Below are positions 1 through 6,012 of a DNA stretch of 6,038 nucleotides, in pieces. The number at the start of each line of letters is the position of its first letter. Positions within the stretch are counted from its first letter, which is position 1. The position numbers were made by a program, and so were the translations under genes. The notes below the pieces were generated by a model that saw only the letters and a list, made by a program, of their open reading frames with translations, made no database searches and was not told the DNA's origin. This DNA is from Desulfovibrionaceae bacterium (GTDB lineage: Bacteria > Desulfobacterota > Desulfovibrionia > Desulfovibrionales > Desulfovibrionaceae), in assembly GCA_030539415.1 (NCBI GenBank), contig JAUNSE010000126.1, forward strand, positions 1-6,038, in the 5' to 3' direction.

Positions 1-159
1 GCCGAAGTCGGCACGCCCATTCAGCTGACCAACGAGCAGGGCGCCGCCATGTACGCCGTCATCTCCGAAGTGACCGACACCGAAATCGTCCTTGACGCCA
101 ACAACCCCATGGCCGGCAAGGACCTGATCTTCGACATCGAGATTCTTTCCGTCAGCTAG
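1..159 (+). CDS. slyD: SlyD-type FKBP peptidyl-prolyl cis-trans isomerase, 3' end only
   Basis: The window opens in frame inside this gene; the last 52 codons and a TAG stop are visible. The tail contains LDANNPMAGKDLIFDIEI, which matches the C-terminal FKBP signature of the SlyD family (V/L-D-x-N-H-P-L-A-G-K-x-L-x-F-x-V/I). Family members are cytoplasmic peptidyl-prolyl isomerases and folding chaperones with an insert-in-flap domain; the first visible residues (AEVGTPIQLTNEQG) probably come from the end of that insert region. The usual His of NHP is Asn here. The protein stops a few residues after the last FKBP strand, so it lacks the His/Cys-rich metal-binding tail of E. coli SlyD, as many shorter homologues do. 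The start and the N-terminal half lie outside the window, so assignment to SlyD rather than another short FKBP rests on this tail alone. Confidence 0.85.
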   Translation, partial: AEVGTPIQLTNEQGAAMYAVISEVTDTEIVLDANNPMAGKDLIFDIEILSVS

Positions 160-232
160 ACGGCTCAAGGCTGGACAAGCAGCCACTCCGCATCTCCCCC
201 CATCAAAAGCAGGCCTTGCCCCGGAGGCACCT

Positions 233-2425
233 ATGAGCAAGACGAGCGCGCGGCAGAGCGCCATCCAGGCCATTACCACCTACAATCCCGAATCCGCGGG
301 CTTCAACTTCCGCGAAGTAAAGCCCACCCAGATCTTTGGCTGCAATGTCTTCAACGACAAGGTGATGCGCGAGCGTCTGCCCAAAGCCGTCTACCGCTCC
401 CTGACCAAGACCATCCGCTACGGCGAGACGCTGGATCCGGCCATTGCCGACACCGTCGCCGCCGTCATGAAGGACTGGGCCATCGAGCACGGCGCCACCC
501 ACTACACCCACATCTTCTACCCCCTGACCGGCCAGACGGCCGAGAAGCACGACAGCTTCCTCATGCCCGACGGCCATGGCGGCGTCATCGCGGAATTCTC
601 GGGCTCCATGCTCATCCGCGGCGAGGCCGACGGCTCCTCCTTCCCCTCCGGCGGCCTGCGCTCCACCTTCGAGGCGCGCGGCTACACGGCCTGGGATGTG
701 ACGAGCCCAGCCTACCTGCAGGAAGCCCCCAACTGCACGGTGCTCTGCATTCCCACCATGTTCCTCTCCTGGACCGGCGTGGTGCTCGACAAGAAGACAC
801 CCATGCTGCGCTCCGGCCAGGCTCTCGGCCGCGAGGCCAAGCGCGTGCTGGATCTGTTCGACGTGAAGTGCGACCTGCCCGTGGTGGCCTTTGCCGGCCT
901 CGAGCAGGAATACTTCCTCATCGACAACAACTACACCTTCGCCCGCCAGGATCTGCTGATGGCCGGCCGCACCCTTTTCGGCGCCCGTCCGGCCAAGGGA
1001 CAGGAATTCAGCGATCAGTACTTCGGCGTCATCCCGCAGCGCGTGCTCTCCTTCATGATGGAGGCCGAGCGCGAGCTGTACAAGCTCGGCGTGCCGGTCT
1101 GCACCCGCCACAACGAGGTCGCGCCCAGCCAGTACGAAATCGCTCCGGTCTTCGAGCAGGCCAACGTGGCCGTCGATCACAACCATATGATCATGGCGGC
1201 CCTGCGCAATGTGGCCAAGCATCACGGCCTGAAGTGCCTGCTTCATGAAAAGCCCTTCAACTGCATCAACGGTTCGGGCAAGCATCTGAACTATTCAGTG
1301 GGCAATGCCGAGCTGGGCTCTCTCTTCAATCCCGGCGACACGCCCCATTCCAATGCCAAGTTCCTGATCTTCTGCTGCGCCCTGATCCGCGCCGTGCACA
1401 AGTACGGCGGCCTGCTCAGGGCCACCGTGGCCAGCGCCAGCAATGATCACCGTCTTGGCGCCAACGAGGCCCCGCCGGCCATCATGTCCATCTTCCTGGG
1501 CGATCAGCTGACCGAGGTGCTGGCGGCCTTCCGCTCCGGCCACCTTGAGCAGGCCGAGTCCGGCGCGAAGAAGGCCGTGATGGACATCGGCGTGGACACC
1601 CTGCTGTCCCTGCCCAGGGATCCCGGCGACCGCAACCGCACAAGCCCCATCGCCTTCGTGGGCAACCGCTTCGAGTTCCGCGCCCTTGGCTCCAGCCAGT
1701 CCGCGGCCGACTCCATCACTGCTCTCAACGCCATGATGGCGGATTCCCTGGGCTATGCGGCCGACTGGCTGGAAAGGGAGATGAAGGGCGGCAAGACCTT
1801 CAACGACGCGCTGCAGAGCTTTGTCTGCCACGTCATGGAAGAGCACAGCGCCGTCATCTTCAACGGCGACGGCTACTCCGAGGTCTGGCATCAGGAGGCG
1901 GAGCGCCGCGGCCTGCCCAACTTCCACAACACTCCCGAGGCCATTCCCGTGCTGCAGACGCCCGAGGTCGTGGAACTCTACGAGCGTCTGGGCATCATGA
2001 ATCCGGCCGAAATCAGGGCCAGAACCGAAATCTATCTGGAGCAGTACTGCAAGACCATACGCACCGAGTCCGTGCTCACCGTGCGCATGGCCCGAACCAG
2101 CATCTATCCGGCCGCCCTGGCCTTCCAGAAGCAGCTGGCCGAGACCTGCGCGGCCATCAAGGCCATGGGGCGCGAGTTCCAGACAAAGACCTTCGACCTC
2201 GTGACCGGGCACATGCGCGCCCTGCAGGAGCGCACGGCAGAGCTTGAGGCCGTCATGGCCGAGGCCGGCGCCGAGTCCGACCTGCAGAAGCAGGCCCAGC
2301 GCTACTGCACCGAGGTGCTGCCGGCCATGAACGCCGTCCGCGAGGTGGCGGACAGCCTCGAATGCGAACTGCCCGAGGACCTGTGGTCCCTGCCCACCTA
2401 CCAGGAAATGCTCTTCAACAAGTAG
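233..2425 (+). CDS. glnN: Glutamine synthetase, type III (GlnN)
   Basis: This cytoplasmic enzyme makes glutamine from glutamate, ammonia and ATP. The 730-residue length fits the type III family (about 700-730) and not types I or II (about 350-470). Type III hallmarks seen in order are GGLRSTFEARGYTAWD (140-155), the metal-site strand AGLEQEYFLID (221-231), TRHNEVAPSQYEIAPVFEQA (291-310), the ammonia/glutamate and nucleotide region KPFNCINGSGKHLN (340-353), and NRFEFRALGSSQS (478-490), the equivalent of the NRSASIR-type region. The C-terminal 130 residues are helical and rich in charged residues, as is typical for this type. The ATG at 233 is chosen because GGAGG (223-227) sits 5 bases upstream and the N-terminus (GFNFREVKPTQIFGCNVFND) matches the family start. 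No frameshift or missing catalytic residue is seen. It is separated from slyD by 73 bases with no recognisable promoter, so read-through from slyD cannot be excluded. Type III enzymes are known as dodecamers; how this one is controlled is not visible. Confidence 0.97.
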   Translation: MSKTSARQSAIQAITTYNPESAGFNFREVKPTQIFGCNVFNDKVMRERLPKAVYRSLTKTIRYGETLDPAIADTVAAVMKDWAIEHGATHYTHIFYPLTGQTAEKHDSFLMPDGHGGVIAEFSGSMLIRGEADGSSFPSGGLRSTFEARGYTAWDVTSPAYLQEAPNCTVLCIPTMFLSWTGVVLDKKTPMLRSGQALGREAKRVLDLFDVKCDLPVVAFAGLEQEYFLIDNNYTFARQDLLMAGRTLFGARPAKGQEFSDQYFGVIPQRVLSFMMEAERELYKLGVPVCTRHNEVAPSQYEIAPVFEQANVAVDHNHMIMAALRNVAKHHGLKCLLHEKPFNCINGSGKHLNYSVGNAELGSLFNPGDTPHSNAKFLIFCCALIRAVHKYGGLLRATVASASNDHRLGANEAPPAIMSIFLGDQLTEVLAAFRSGHLEQAESGAKKAVMDIGVDTLLSLPRDPGDRNRTSPIAFVGNRFEFRALGSSQSAADSITALNAMMADSLGYAADWLEREMKGGKTFNDALQSFVCHVMEEHSAVIFNGDGYSEVWHQEAERRGLPNFHNTPEAIPVLQTPEVVELYERLGIMNPAEIRARTEIYLEQYCKTIRTESVLTVRMARTSIYPAALAFQKQLAETCAAIKAMGREFQTKTFDLVTGHMRALQERTAELEAVMAEAGAESDLQKQAQRYCTEVLPAMNAVREVADSLECELPEDLWSLPTYQEMLFNK

Positions 2426-2441
2426 CCGCTGAACGCCTTGT

Positions 2442-2483
2442 GCCGCCCGGCGCCACCGCGGCGCCGCAAGCGGCATCGGGCGG
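2442..2483. repeat. GC-rich inverted repeats just after glnN
   Basis: CCGCCCG (2443-2449) is the reverse complement of CGGGCGG (2477-2483). Nested inside, GGCGCC (2449-2454) pairs with GGCGCC (2460-2465) across a 5-base loop. No T-run follows, so it is not a textbook intrinsic terminator. It could be part of a rho-independent-like structure at the glnN 3' end or simply a product of extreme GC content. Confidence 0.4.
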
Positions 2484-2501
2484 AATGCGCGCACAGCAAA
2501 A

Positions 2502-2551
2502 CCGCATGGATGCGGCAGGACGGAGCGAACGTCCTGCCGCCCCGCATGCGG
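2502..2551. repeat. Long interrupted dyad between glnN and the membrane-protein gene
   Basis: GCGGCAGGACG (2512-2522) and CGTCCTGCCGC (2530-2540) form a perfect 11-bp stem with a 7-base loop. Outside it, CCGCATG (2502-2508) pairs with CATGCGG (2545-2551), separated from the inner stem by a small internal loop (3 and 4 bases). The arms also contain two related smaller dyads: CCGCAT-GG-ATGCGG (2502-2515) and the perfect palindrome CCGCATGCGG (2542-2551). No T-tract follows. It may be a glnN terminator, a structured leader of the downstream gene or a pair of protein-binding sites; the sequence does not decide. Confidence 0.6.
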
Positions 2552-2555
2552 CGCC

Positions 2556-2570
2556 GCGGGCCGGGCCCGC
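2556..2570. repeat. Small GC hairpin
   Basis: GCGGGC (2556-2561) and GCCCGC (2565-2570) can form a 6-bp stem with a 3-base loop, directly after the long dyad and about 20 bases before the Shine-Dalgarno of the next gene. It may be fortuitous in a region this rich in G and C. Confidence 0.35.
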
Positions 2571-2590
2571 CGCCCGCGTGTCCATTGTCC

Positions 2591-2596
2591 AAGGAG
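2591..2596 (+). promoter_or_regulatory. Shine-Dalgarno that fixes the start of the membrane-protein gene
   Basis: AAGGAG lies 9 bases before the ATG at 2606. The reading frame is open upstream to an ATG at 2438, but that start has no such site and would add 56 Arg/Pro-rich residues read from the palindromic gap. The site therefore favours 2606. Confidence 0.85.
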
Positions 2597-2605
2597 AATC
2601 TCTAC

Positions 2606-3307
2606 ATGCCCCGTGTTGATAACAGGCCTCTGACCGCCGATCCGACCCTGATGGGGAACATTCAGTCTGAGGTCGCAGCCGAGAGCCGCCCGCTTCTGAT
2701 GTTCATCACAAAGTACGCCAAAGTTCTGGTGGGCATCATTGTTCTGCTCATTGTCGCCCTCGTGGGAACGGCCATCTTCCGCTATGTGGAGAACAGCCGC
2801 CAGGAGGAGACGCTGGACGCCATGGCGAAGATCATGGCCCGTCCGGCCGATGCGCAGCAGATTGCCGATCTCGAGAAGCTGGGACAGGACTGCCCCGCCT
2901 CCATGCGTTCGGCCGTGGCCGTGTCGCTTGCGCAGAGCGCCGCGGCCCAGAACAACAGAGAGAAGGCTGCCGAAGCCTACGGCATTGTGGCGCAGGCGGA
3001 CTATGACAGTCCTCTGGGCCTGGCCGCGGCCATCAATCAGGCCGGCGAGATGCTGTCCTCGGGCAGGTACGCCGAAGGCGTGAAGGTGCTGCAGGCCCTG
3101 CAGCCCAGACTGACCCAGGAGACGGGGCTGCAGGTGAAGATGATGCTGGCCGAAGGCGCGGCGCGCGCCGGGGACCACGAACTCGCGGCGAAAACCTACG
3201 AGGATCTTGCCGCCACGGCGGCCACCGATCTCGACAGGGAGTACAGCGCCACCCGCGCGATGGAGCTCCGGGCCATGGCCAAGGCCGGCAAAGCCGAGGC
3301 CGAATAG
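2606..3307 (+). CDS. Single-pass membrane protein with TPR-like periplasmic domain
   Basis: The protein has 233 residues. About 35 mostly polar residues precede one clear transmembrane segment at roughly 40-58 (VLVGIIVLLIVALVGTAIF), followed by a long Ala-rich helical region to the end. Lysines just before the segment (37, 39) suggest an N-in, C-out orientation with the bulk outside the cytoplasmic membrane. Residues about 100-225 show TPR-like helix pairs: NNREKAAEAYGIVAQ, SGRYAEGVKVLQALQ and AGDHELAAKTYEDLAA. This plan resembles the YfgM/TPR-21 type of anchored proteins, which in E. coli associate with the Sec translocon and periplasmic chaperones. That comparison rests on architecture only, so no gene name is given. 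The neighbouring glnN and iorAB give no functional clue. A terminator follows the stop, so the gene ends a transcription unit. The start at 2606 is set by AAGGAG at 2591-2596. Confidence 0.9.
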   Translation: MPRVDNRPLTADPTLMGNIQSEVAAESRPLLMFITKYAKVLVGIIVLLIVALVGTAIFRYVENSRQEETLDAMAKIMARPADAQQIADLEKLGQDCPASMRSAVAVSLAQSAAAQNNREKAAEAYGIVAQADYDSPLGLAAAINQAGEMLSSGRYAEGVKVLQALQPRLTQETGLQVKMMLAEGAARAGDHELAAKTYEDLAATAATDLDREYSATRAMELRAMAKAGKAEAE

Positions 3308-3315
3308 AATTTTCT

Positions 3316-3354
3316 GCCCCGCTCAGGCGTCCACCGCGCCGGGGCGGGGCTTTT
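3316..3354 (+). terminator. Intrinsic terminator after the TPR-like gene
   Basis: GCCCCGC (3316-3322) pairs with GCGGGGC (3344-3350). The stem continues inward to about 3329/3337 with one G-T pair and one A-G mismatch, leaving a 7-base loop, and TTTT follows at 3351-3354. It lies 8 bases after the stop at 3307, and it separates this gene from iorA. The reverse strand would give an A-run after the hairpin, so it should work only on the plus strand. Confidence 0.85.
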
Positions 3355-3356
3355 CA

Positions 3357-3380
3357 CCGGACAGGGCGTCGCTGTCCCGG
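3357..3380 (+). other. Stem-loop in the iorA leader region
   Basis: GGACAG (3359-3364) and CTGTCC (3372-3377) pair around a 7-base loop. The flanking CC (3357-3358) and GG (3379-3380) can extend the stem past one bulged C. It lies between the terminator and the iorA Shine-Dalgarno (GAGGAG, 3398-3403). It may be an operator or leader structure, or chance; no promoter can be placed relative to it. Confidence 0.4.
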
Positions 3381-3408
3381 ACTGGGAAAGAGTCGCCGAG
3401 GAGTATTT

Positions 3409-5262
3409 ATGAGCAATCCCCTGCTTGACGGGAAACGGGACGAGTGCCACCTCCTTCTGGGCAACGAGGCCATAGTGCGCGGTGCCCTTGAAGCCGGCGT
3501 GCATGTCGTGACCTGTTATCCCGGCACGCCGTCTTCGGAAGTGCCGGACACGTTCCGCCGCATTGGCGGCACTGGCAGCCGTTATCTGATGCAGTATTCT
3601 GTCAACGAGAAGGTCGCCATGGAAGTGGCCTGCGGCGCCGCCCTCGCCGGCGGCAAGGCTCTGGTCACCATGAAGCATGTGGGCGTCAACGTTGCCGCCG
3701 ACCCCCTGTTCACCTCGGCGTACACCGGACTGCCCGGCGGTCTGGTCGTGCTTTCGGCCGATGATCCCGGCTTCCACTCCTCGCAGAACGAGCAGGACAA
3801 CCGCAATTACGCCAGAGCCGCGTCTCTTCCCTGTTTCGAACCCTGTTCGGCTCAGGAGGCCAAGGACATGACCCGCGAGGCATTCCGCGTGGCCAGAGAG
3901 CTCGAGCAGCCCGTGCTCCTGCGCACCACCACCCGCGTGAACCACATGCGCGGCGCGGTGCGCTTCGGCGATCTGCCGGCCGAACCCGAGCCCATCGTGG
4001 AGTTCAGGCGCAATCCCATGCGCTTCGTCCCCGTGCCGGCCGTGGCCAAAGTCCGCCACAAGGTGCTTGAGGAGAATATGGCCAGAGCCATGGCCATTGC
4101 CGAGACAAGCCCCTTCACCATGGAGACCGTGCCCGCGTGTCAGCCCGACGCCGGCATCATCGTCTCCGGCGTGTCCAGAAACTATGTGAGCGACGCGCTG
4201 GAAGCCTGCGGCTGGCAGGACAGGGTGCGCGTGCTGGAGCTCGGCATGACCTGGCCGCTTCCCGAAGGCCGCATCCGCTCCTTCCTGGCGGCCTGCAGCA
4301 AGGTGCTGGTTGTGGAGGAGAACGACCCCCTGCTTGAGACCGGCGTGCGCGTCATTGCCCAGAAGGCCGGGCTCGGCACGGCCATCACCGGCAAGGGCGA
4401 CATACTGACAATTCAGGGCGAATACTCCACGCCGCTTCTCACCGAGGCGCTGGCCGACTTTCTGGGCGAGGCCCCGCGCAGGCGCGCGACGCCCGCCGTT
4501 CCCGACCTGCCGAAGCGCCCGCCCAACCTCTGCGCCGGCTGCTCCCACAGAGCCGTCTTCTACGCGGCCAGGCAGACATTCGGCGACGAGGCCGTCTACT
4601 CAAGCGACATCGGCTGCTACACTCTGGGCATGCTGCCCCCGCTGCGCTGCGCGGACTTTCTCTTCTGCATGGGCTCCTCGGTCTCCGGCGGCTCCGGCTT
4701 CGCCATGGTGGCCAAACGCCCGGTGGTGGCCTTCATCGGCGACTCCACCTTCTTCCATTCCGGCATGACGGGCCTGGCCAATGCCGTGTTCAACCGCATG
4801 GATGTGGTGCTGGTCATTCTGGACAACGGCACCACGGCCATGACCGGCCACCAGCCCAATCCCGGCATGCTGCAGGACCAGCTGGGCGATTTGTGCGTCC
4901 ATCTGGACATCGAGTCCATCGTGCGCGGCCTGGGCGTCACCCAGATCAGGAAGGTCAAGTCCTTCAACCTCAAGTCCGTGACCCGCGCCCTTGGCGAATT
5001 CAGGGAAATGACCGGCGTGCGCGTCCTCATTGCCGAGGAGCCCTGCGCGCTGTACGCCCGCCGCGCCCTGCACAAGGGCGGCGAGCGCTATGCTGTTGTC
5101 GCGGCCCAGAACGAGGACACCAGGCGCTGCTTCGACACCTTCGCCTGTCCCGCCTTCTGCCGCAGAAACGGCGAGTACGCGGTGGACGAGGAACTGTGCA
5201 CGGGTTGCGGCGTGTGCCTGCAGGTCGCGCCCAAGAGCTTCAAGCTTGCGCAGCGCGGCTAA
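3409..5262 (+). CDS. iorA: Indolepyruvate ferredoxin oxidoreductase, alpha subunit
   Basis: This is the thiamine-diphosphate subunit of a cytoplasmic anaerobic enzyme that converts indolepyruvate and other aryl pyruvates plus CoA to the aryl-acetyl-CoA and CO2, reducing ferredoxin. The 617 residues follow the family order. The N-terminal pyrimidine-type domain has YPGTPSSEV (37-45) and SVNEKVAMEVA (64-74), carrying the likely cofactor-activating Glu. A middle domain spans about 245-350. The C-type domain has NLCAGCSHR (373-381), SDIGCYTLG (399-407) and the diphosphate/metal motif GDSTFFHSG (444-452) through LDNG (471-474). The tail (574-617) should bind two 4Fe-4S clusters but looks incomplete: only C574 and C580 (plus C584) remain near the first site, and the second reads CTGCGVCLQVAP (597-608), with Ala607 where the fourth Cys normally stands. 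The start is supported by GAGGAG 5 bases upstream. It is co-transcribed with iorB. Confidence 0.97.
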   Translation: MSNPLLDGKRDECHLLLGNEAIVRGALEAGVHVVTCYPGTPSSEVPDTFRRIGGTGSRYLMQYSVNEKVAMEVACGAALAGGKALVTMKHVGVNVAADPLFTSAYTGLPGGLVVLSADDPGFHSSQNEQDNRNYARAASLPCFEPCSAQEAKDMTREAFRVARELEQPVLLRTTTRVNHMRGAVRFGDLPAEPEPIVEFRRNPMRFVPVPAVAKVRHKVLEENMARAMAIAETSPFTMETVPACQPDAGIIVSGVSRNYVSDALEACGWQDRVRVLELGMTWPLPEGRIRSFLAACSKVLVVEENDPLLETGVRVIAQKAGLGTAITGKGDILTIQGEYSTPLLTEALADFLGEAPRRRATPAVPDLPKRPPNLCAGCSHRAVFYAARQTFGDEAVYSSDIGCYTLGMLPPLRCADFLFCMGSSVSGGSGFAMVAKRPVVAFIGDSTFFHSGMTGLANAVFNRMDVVLVILDNGTTAMTGHQPNPGMLQDQLGDLCVHLDIESIVRGLGVTQIRKVKSFNLKSVTRALGEFREMTGVRVLIAEEPCALYARRALHKGGERYAVVAAQNEDTRRCFDTFACPAFCRRNGEYAVDEELCTGCGVCLQVAPKSFKLAQRG

Positions 5263-5270
5263 GGAGGAGG
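5261..5270 (+). promoter_or_regulatory. Strong Shine-Dalgarno of iorB overlapping the iorA stop
   Basis: AAGGAGGAGG begins on the last two bases of the iorA TAA stop and ends 4 bases before the iorB ATG at 5275. This tight arrangement suggests that ribosomes finishing iorA reinitiate at iorB, keeping the two subunits in balance. Confidence 0.85.
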
Positions 5271-5274
5271 AAGC

Positions 5275-5871
5275 ATGGACGCCAACAAGAAACTTCGCAT
5301 CTACTTTACCGGCGTGGGCGGACAGGGGTCGCTGACGGCGACCGCTCTTCTGGCCCGCACGGCCCTGCATGCCGGCGTGGACGTGGTGGCCGGCGAGGTG
5401 CACGGCATGGCCCAGCGCGGCGGCGTGGTCGAATCCGTGCTGCTCATGGGGGGCTGGCGCTCTCCCAAGCTCGAGCCCGGCGAGGCCGACATCATTCTCG
5501 GCTTCGAGCCTCTGGAAACCCTGCGCGGCCTGGGCTATCTGCGTCCCGGCGGCGTGGTCTTCTCCAGCTCGGACGCCATGGCTCCCGTGAGCGTGGCTCT
5601 GGGTGTGGAGCAGTACCCCACCATGGACGAAATACGCGCCAAGGTGGAGGCTGCGGCCAGCGCCAGCCACTTCCTGCCCTGCCGCGAACTCGGCATCAAG
5701 GCCGGAGCCATGCAGGCCGGAAACACCGTGCTTCTGGCCGCGGTCTGCGCCTCGGGCCTGCTGCCCTTCGGCGTGGATGTCTTCGAGGATGCGCTGCGCC
5801 GCTTCCTGCCGCCCAAGCTGCAGGCCGTGAATCTGAAGGCGCTCGAGTTCGGCCGCGCCTACTTCGAGTAG
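5275..5871 (+). CDS. iorB: Indolepyruvate ferredoxin oxidoreductase, beta subunit
   Basis: The 198-residue protein is the small partner of IorA and belongs to the gamma/POR domain family of 2-oxoacid:ferredoxin oxidoreductases. It opens with the family motif FTGVGGQGS (11-19), a glycine-rich loop, and carries the other hallmark EVHGMAQRGGVVES (41-54). The POR domain covers nearly the whole chain, the usual length for IorB (about 190-210). In known enzymes this domain helps form the active site and CoA-binding side of the complex and binds no iron-sulfur cluster of its own; no cysteine cluster motif is seen here. The ATG at 5275 follows AAGGAGGAGG and lies 12 bases after iorA, so the two form one operon. 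A hairpin ends the operon 41 bases after the stop. A phenylacetyl-CoA ligase often accompanies these genes; if present here it lies beyond the window. Confidence 0.97.
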   Translation: MDANKKLRIYFTGVGGQGSLTATALLARTALHAGVDVVAGEVHGMAQRGGVVESVLLMGGWRSPKLEPGEADIILGFEPLETLRGLGYLRPGGVVFSSSDAMAPVSVALGVEQYPTMDEIRAKVEAAASASHFLPCRELGIKAGAMQAGNTVLLAAVCASGLLPFGVDVFEDALRRFLPPKLQAVNLKALEFGRAYFE

Positions 5872-5912
5872 GCCGCCGGCCGCGAAGGAGCGGAAAAACA
5901 GAAGCTTTCATG

Positions 5913-5946
5913 AGGAGGGCGGGAGCGGGTGCTCCCGCCCTCCTTT
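5913..5946 (+). terminator. Hairpin terminator of the iorAB operon
   Basis: A perfect 14-bp stem joins AGGAGGGCGGGAGC (5913-5926) to its reverse complement (5931-5944) around the loop GGGT. Only TTT (5944-5946) follows, so the T-tract is weak, but the stem is very stable and its place after iorB fits termination. On the minus strand the hairpin would be followed by a sequence ending in a run of T (complement of AAAAA at 5894-5898), too far away to make a good reverse terminator. Confidence 0.75.
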
Positions 5947-5978
5947 GCGCATGAGCCTGCCGTCCAGCCGTCCTTCCG

Positions 5979-6012
5979 CCGGCCGGCCGGGGCGTACGCC
6001 GGACTGCCCCGG
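5979..6012. repeat. Cluster of GC palindromes at the window's end
   Basis: CCGGCCGGCCGG (5979-5990) is a perfect 12-bp palindrome, GGCGTACGCC (5991-6000) is a perfect 10-bp palindrome, and CCGGGGC (5987-5993) can pair with GCCCCGG (6006-6012). These structures compete with one another. No gene is supported in 5947-6038, so this is probably the intergenic region before a gene beyond the window. Confidence 0.4.

Noticed and set aside
169..184. Small inverted repeat GGCTG/CAGCC between slyD and glnN as a terminator
   Set aside because: The stem is only 5 bp with no T-tract; too weak to support.
203..1285. Minus-strand open frame opposite the 5' part of glnN
   Set aside because: Same pattern of Gly/Ala/His/Val-rich shadow sequence; the plus strand is a certain glutamine synthetase.
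2438..2605. N-terminal extension of the membrane protein from an ATG at 2438
   Set aside because: The extra 56 residues are Arg/Pro-rich, are read from the palindromic gap and have no good ribosome binding site; the ATG at 2606 has AAGGAG at a good distance.
1295..3178. Very long open frame on the minus strand (627 codons)
   Set aside because: It lies antisense across glnN, the structured gap and the membrane-protein gene. Its translation is low-complexity (Gly/His/Ala/Leu-rich) with no recognisable domain, as expected for the complement of high-GC codon-biased genes.
3305..3310. TAGAAT as a -10 box for iorA
   Set aside because: It overlaps the stop codon of the previous gene, has no matching -35, and transcripts from it would run straight into the terminator.
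3196..5670. Long minus-strand open frames opposite iorA and iorB (3196-4548 and 4600-5670)
   Set aside because: They are complements of well-identified genes, have shadow-like composition and show no family motifs.
4893..5954. Plus-strand 353-codon frame overlapping iorA and iorB
   Set aside because: It is out of frame with both subunits, rich in Arg/Gly/Pro, and runs through the iorB terminator.
5910..5954. Short frame starting at ATG 5910 (14 codons)
   Set aside because: It is made almost entirely of the two arms of the terminator stem, with no Shine-Dalgarno at a usable distance.
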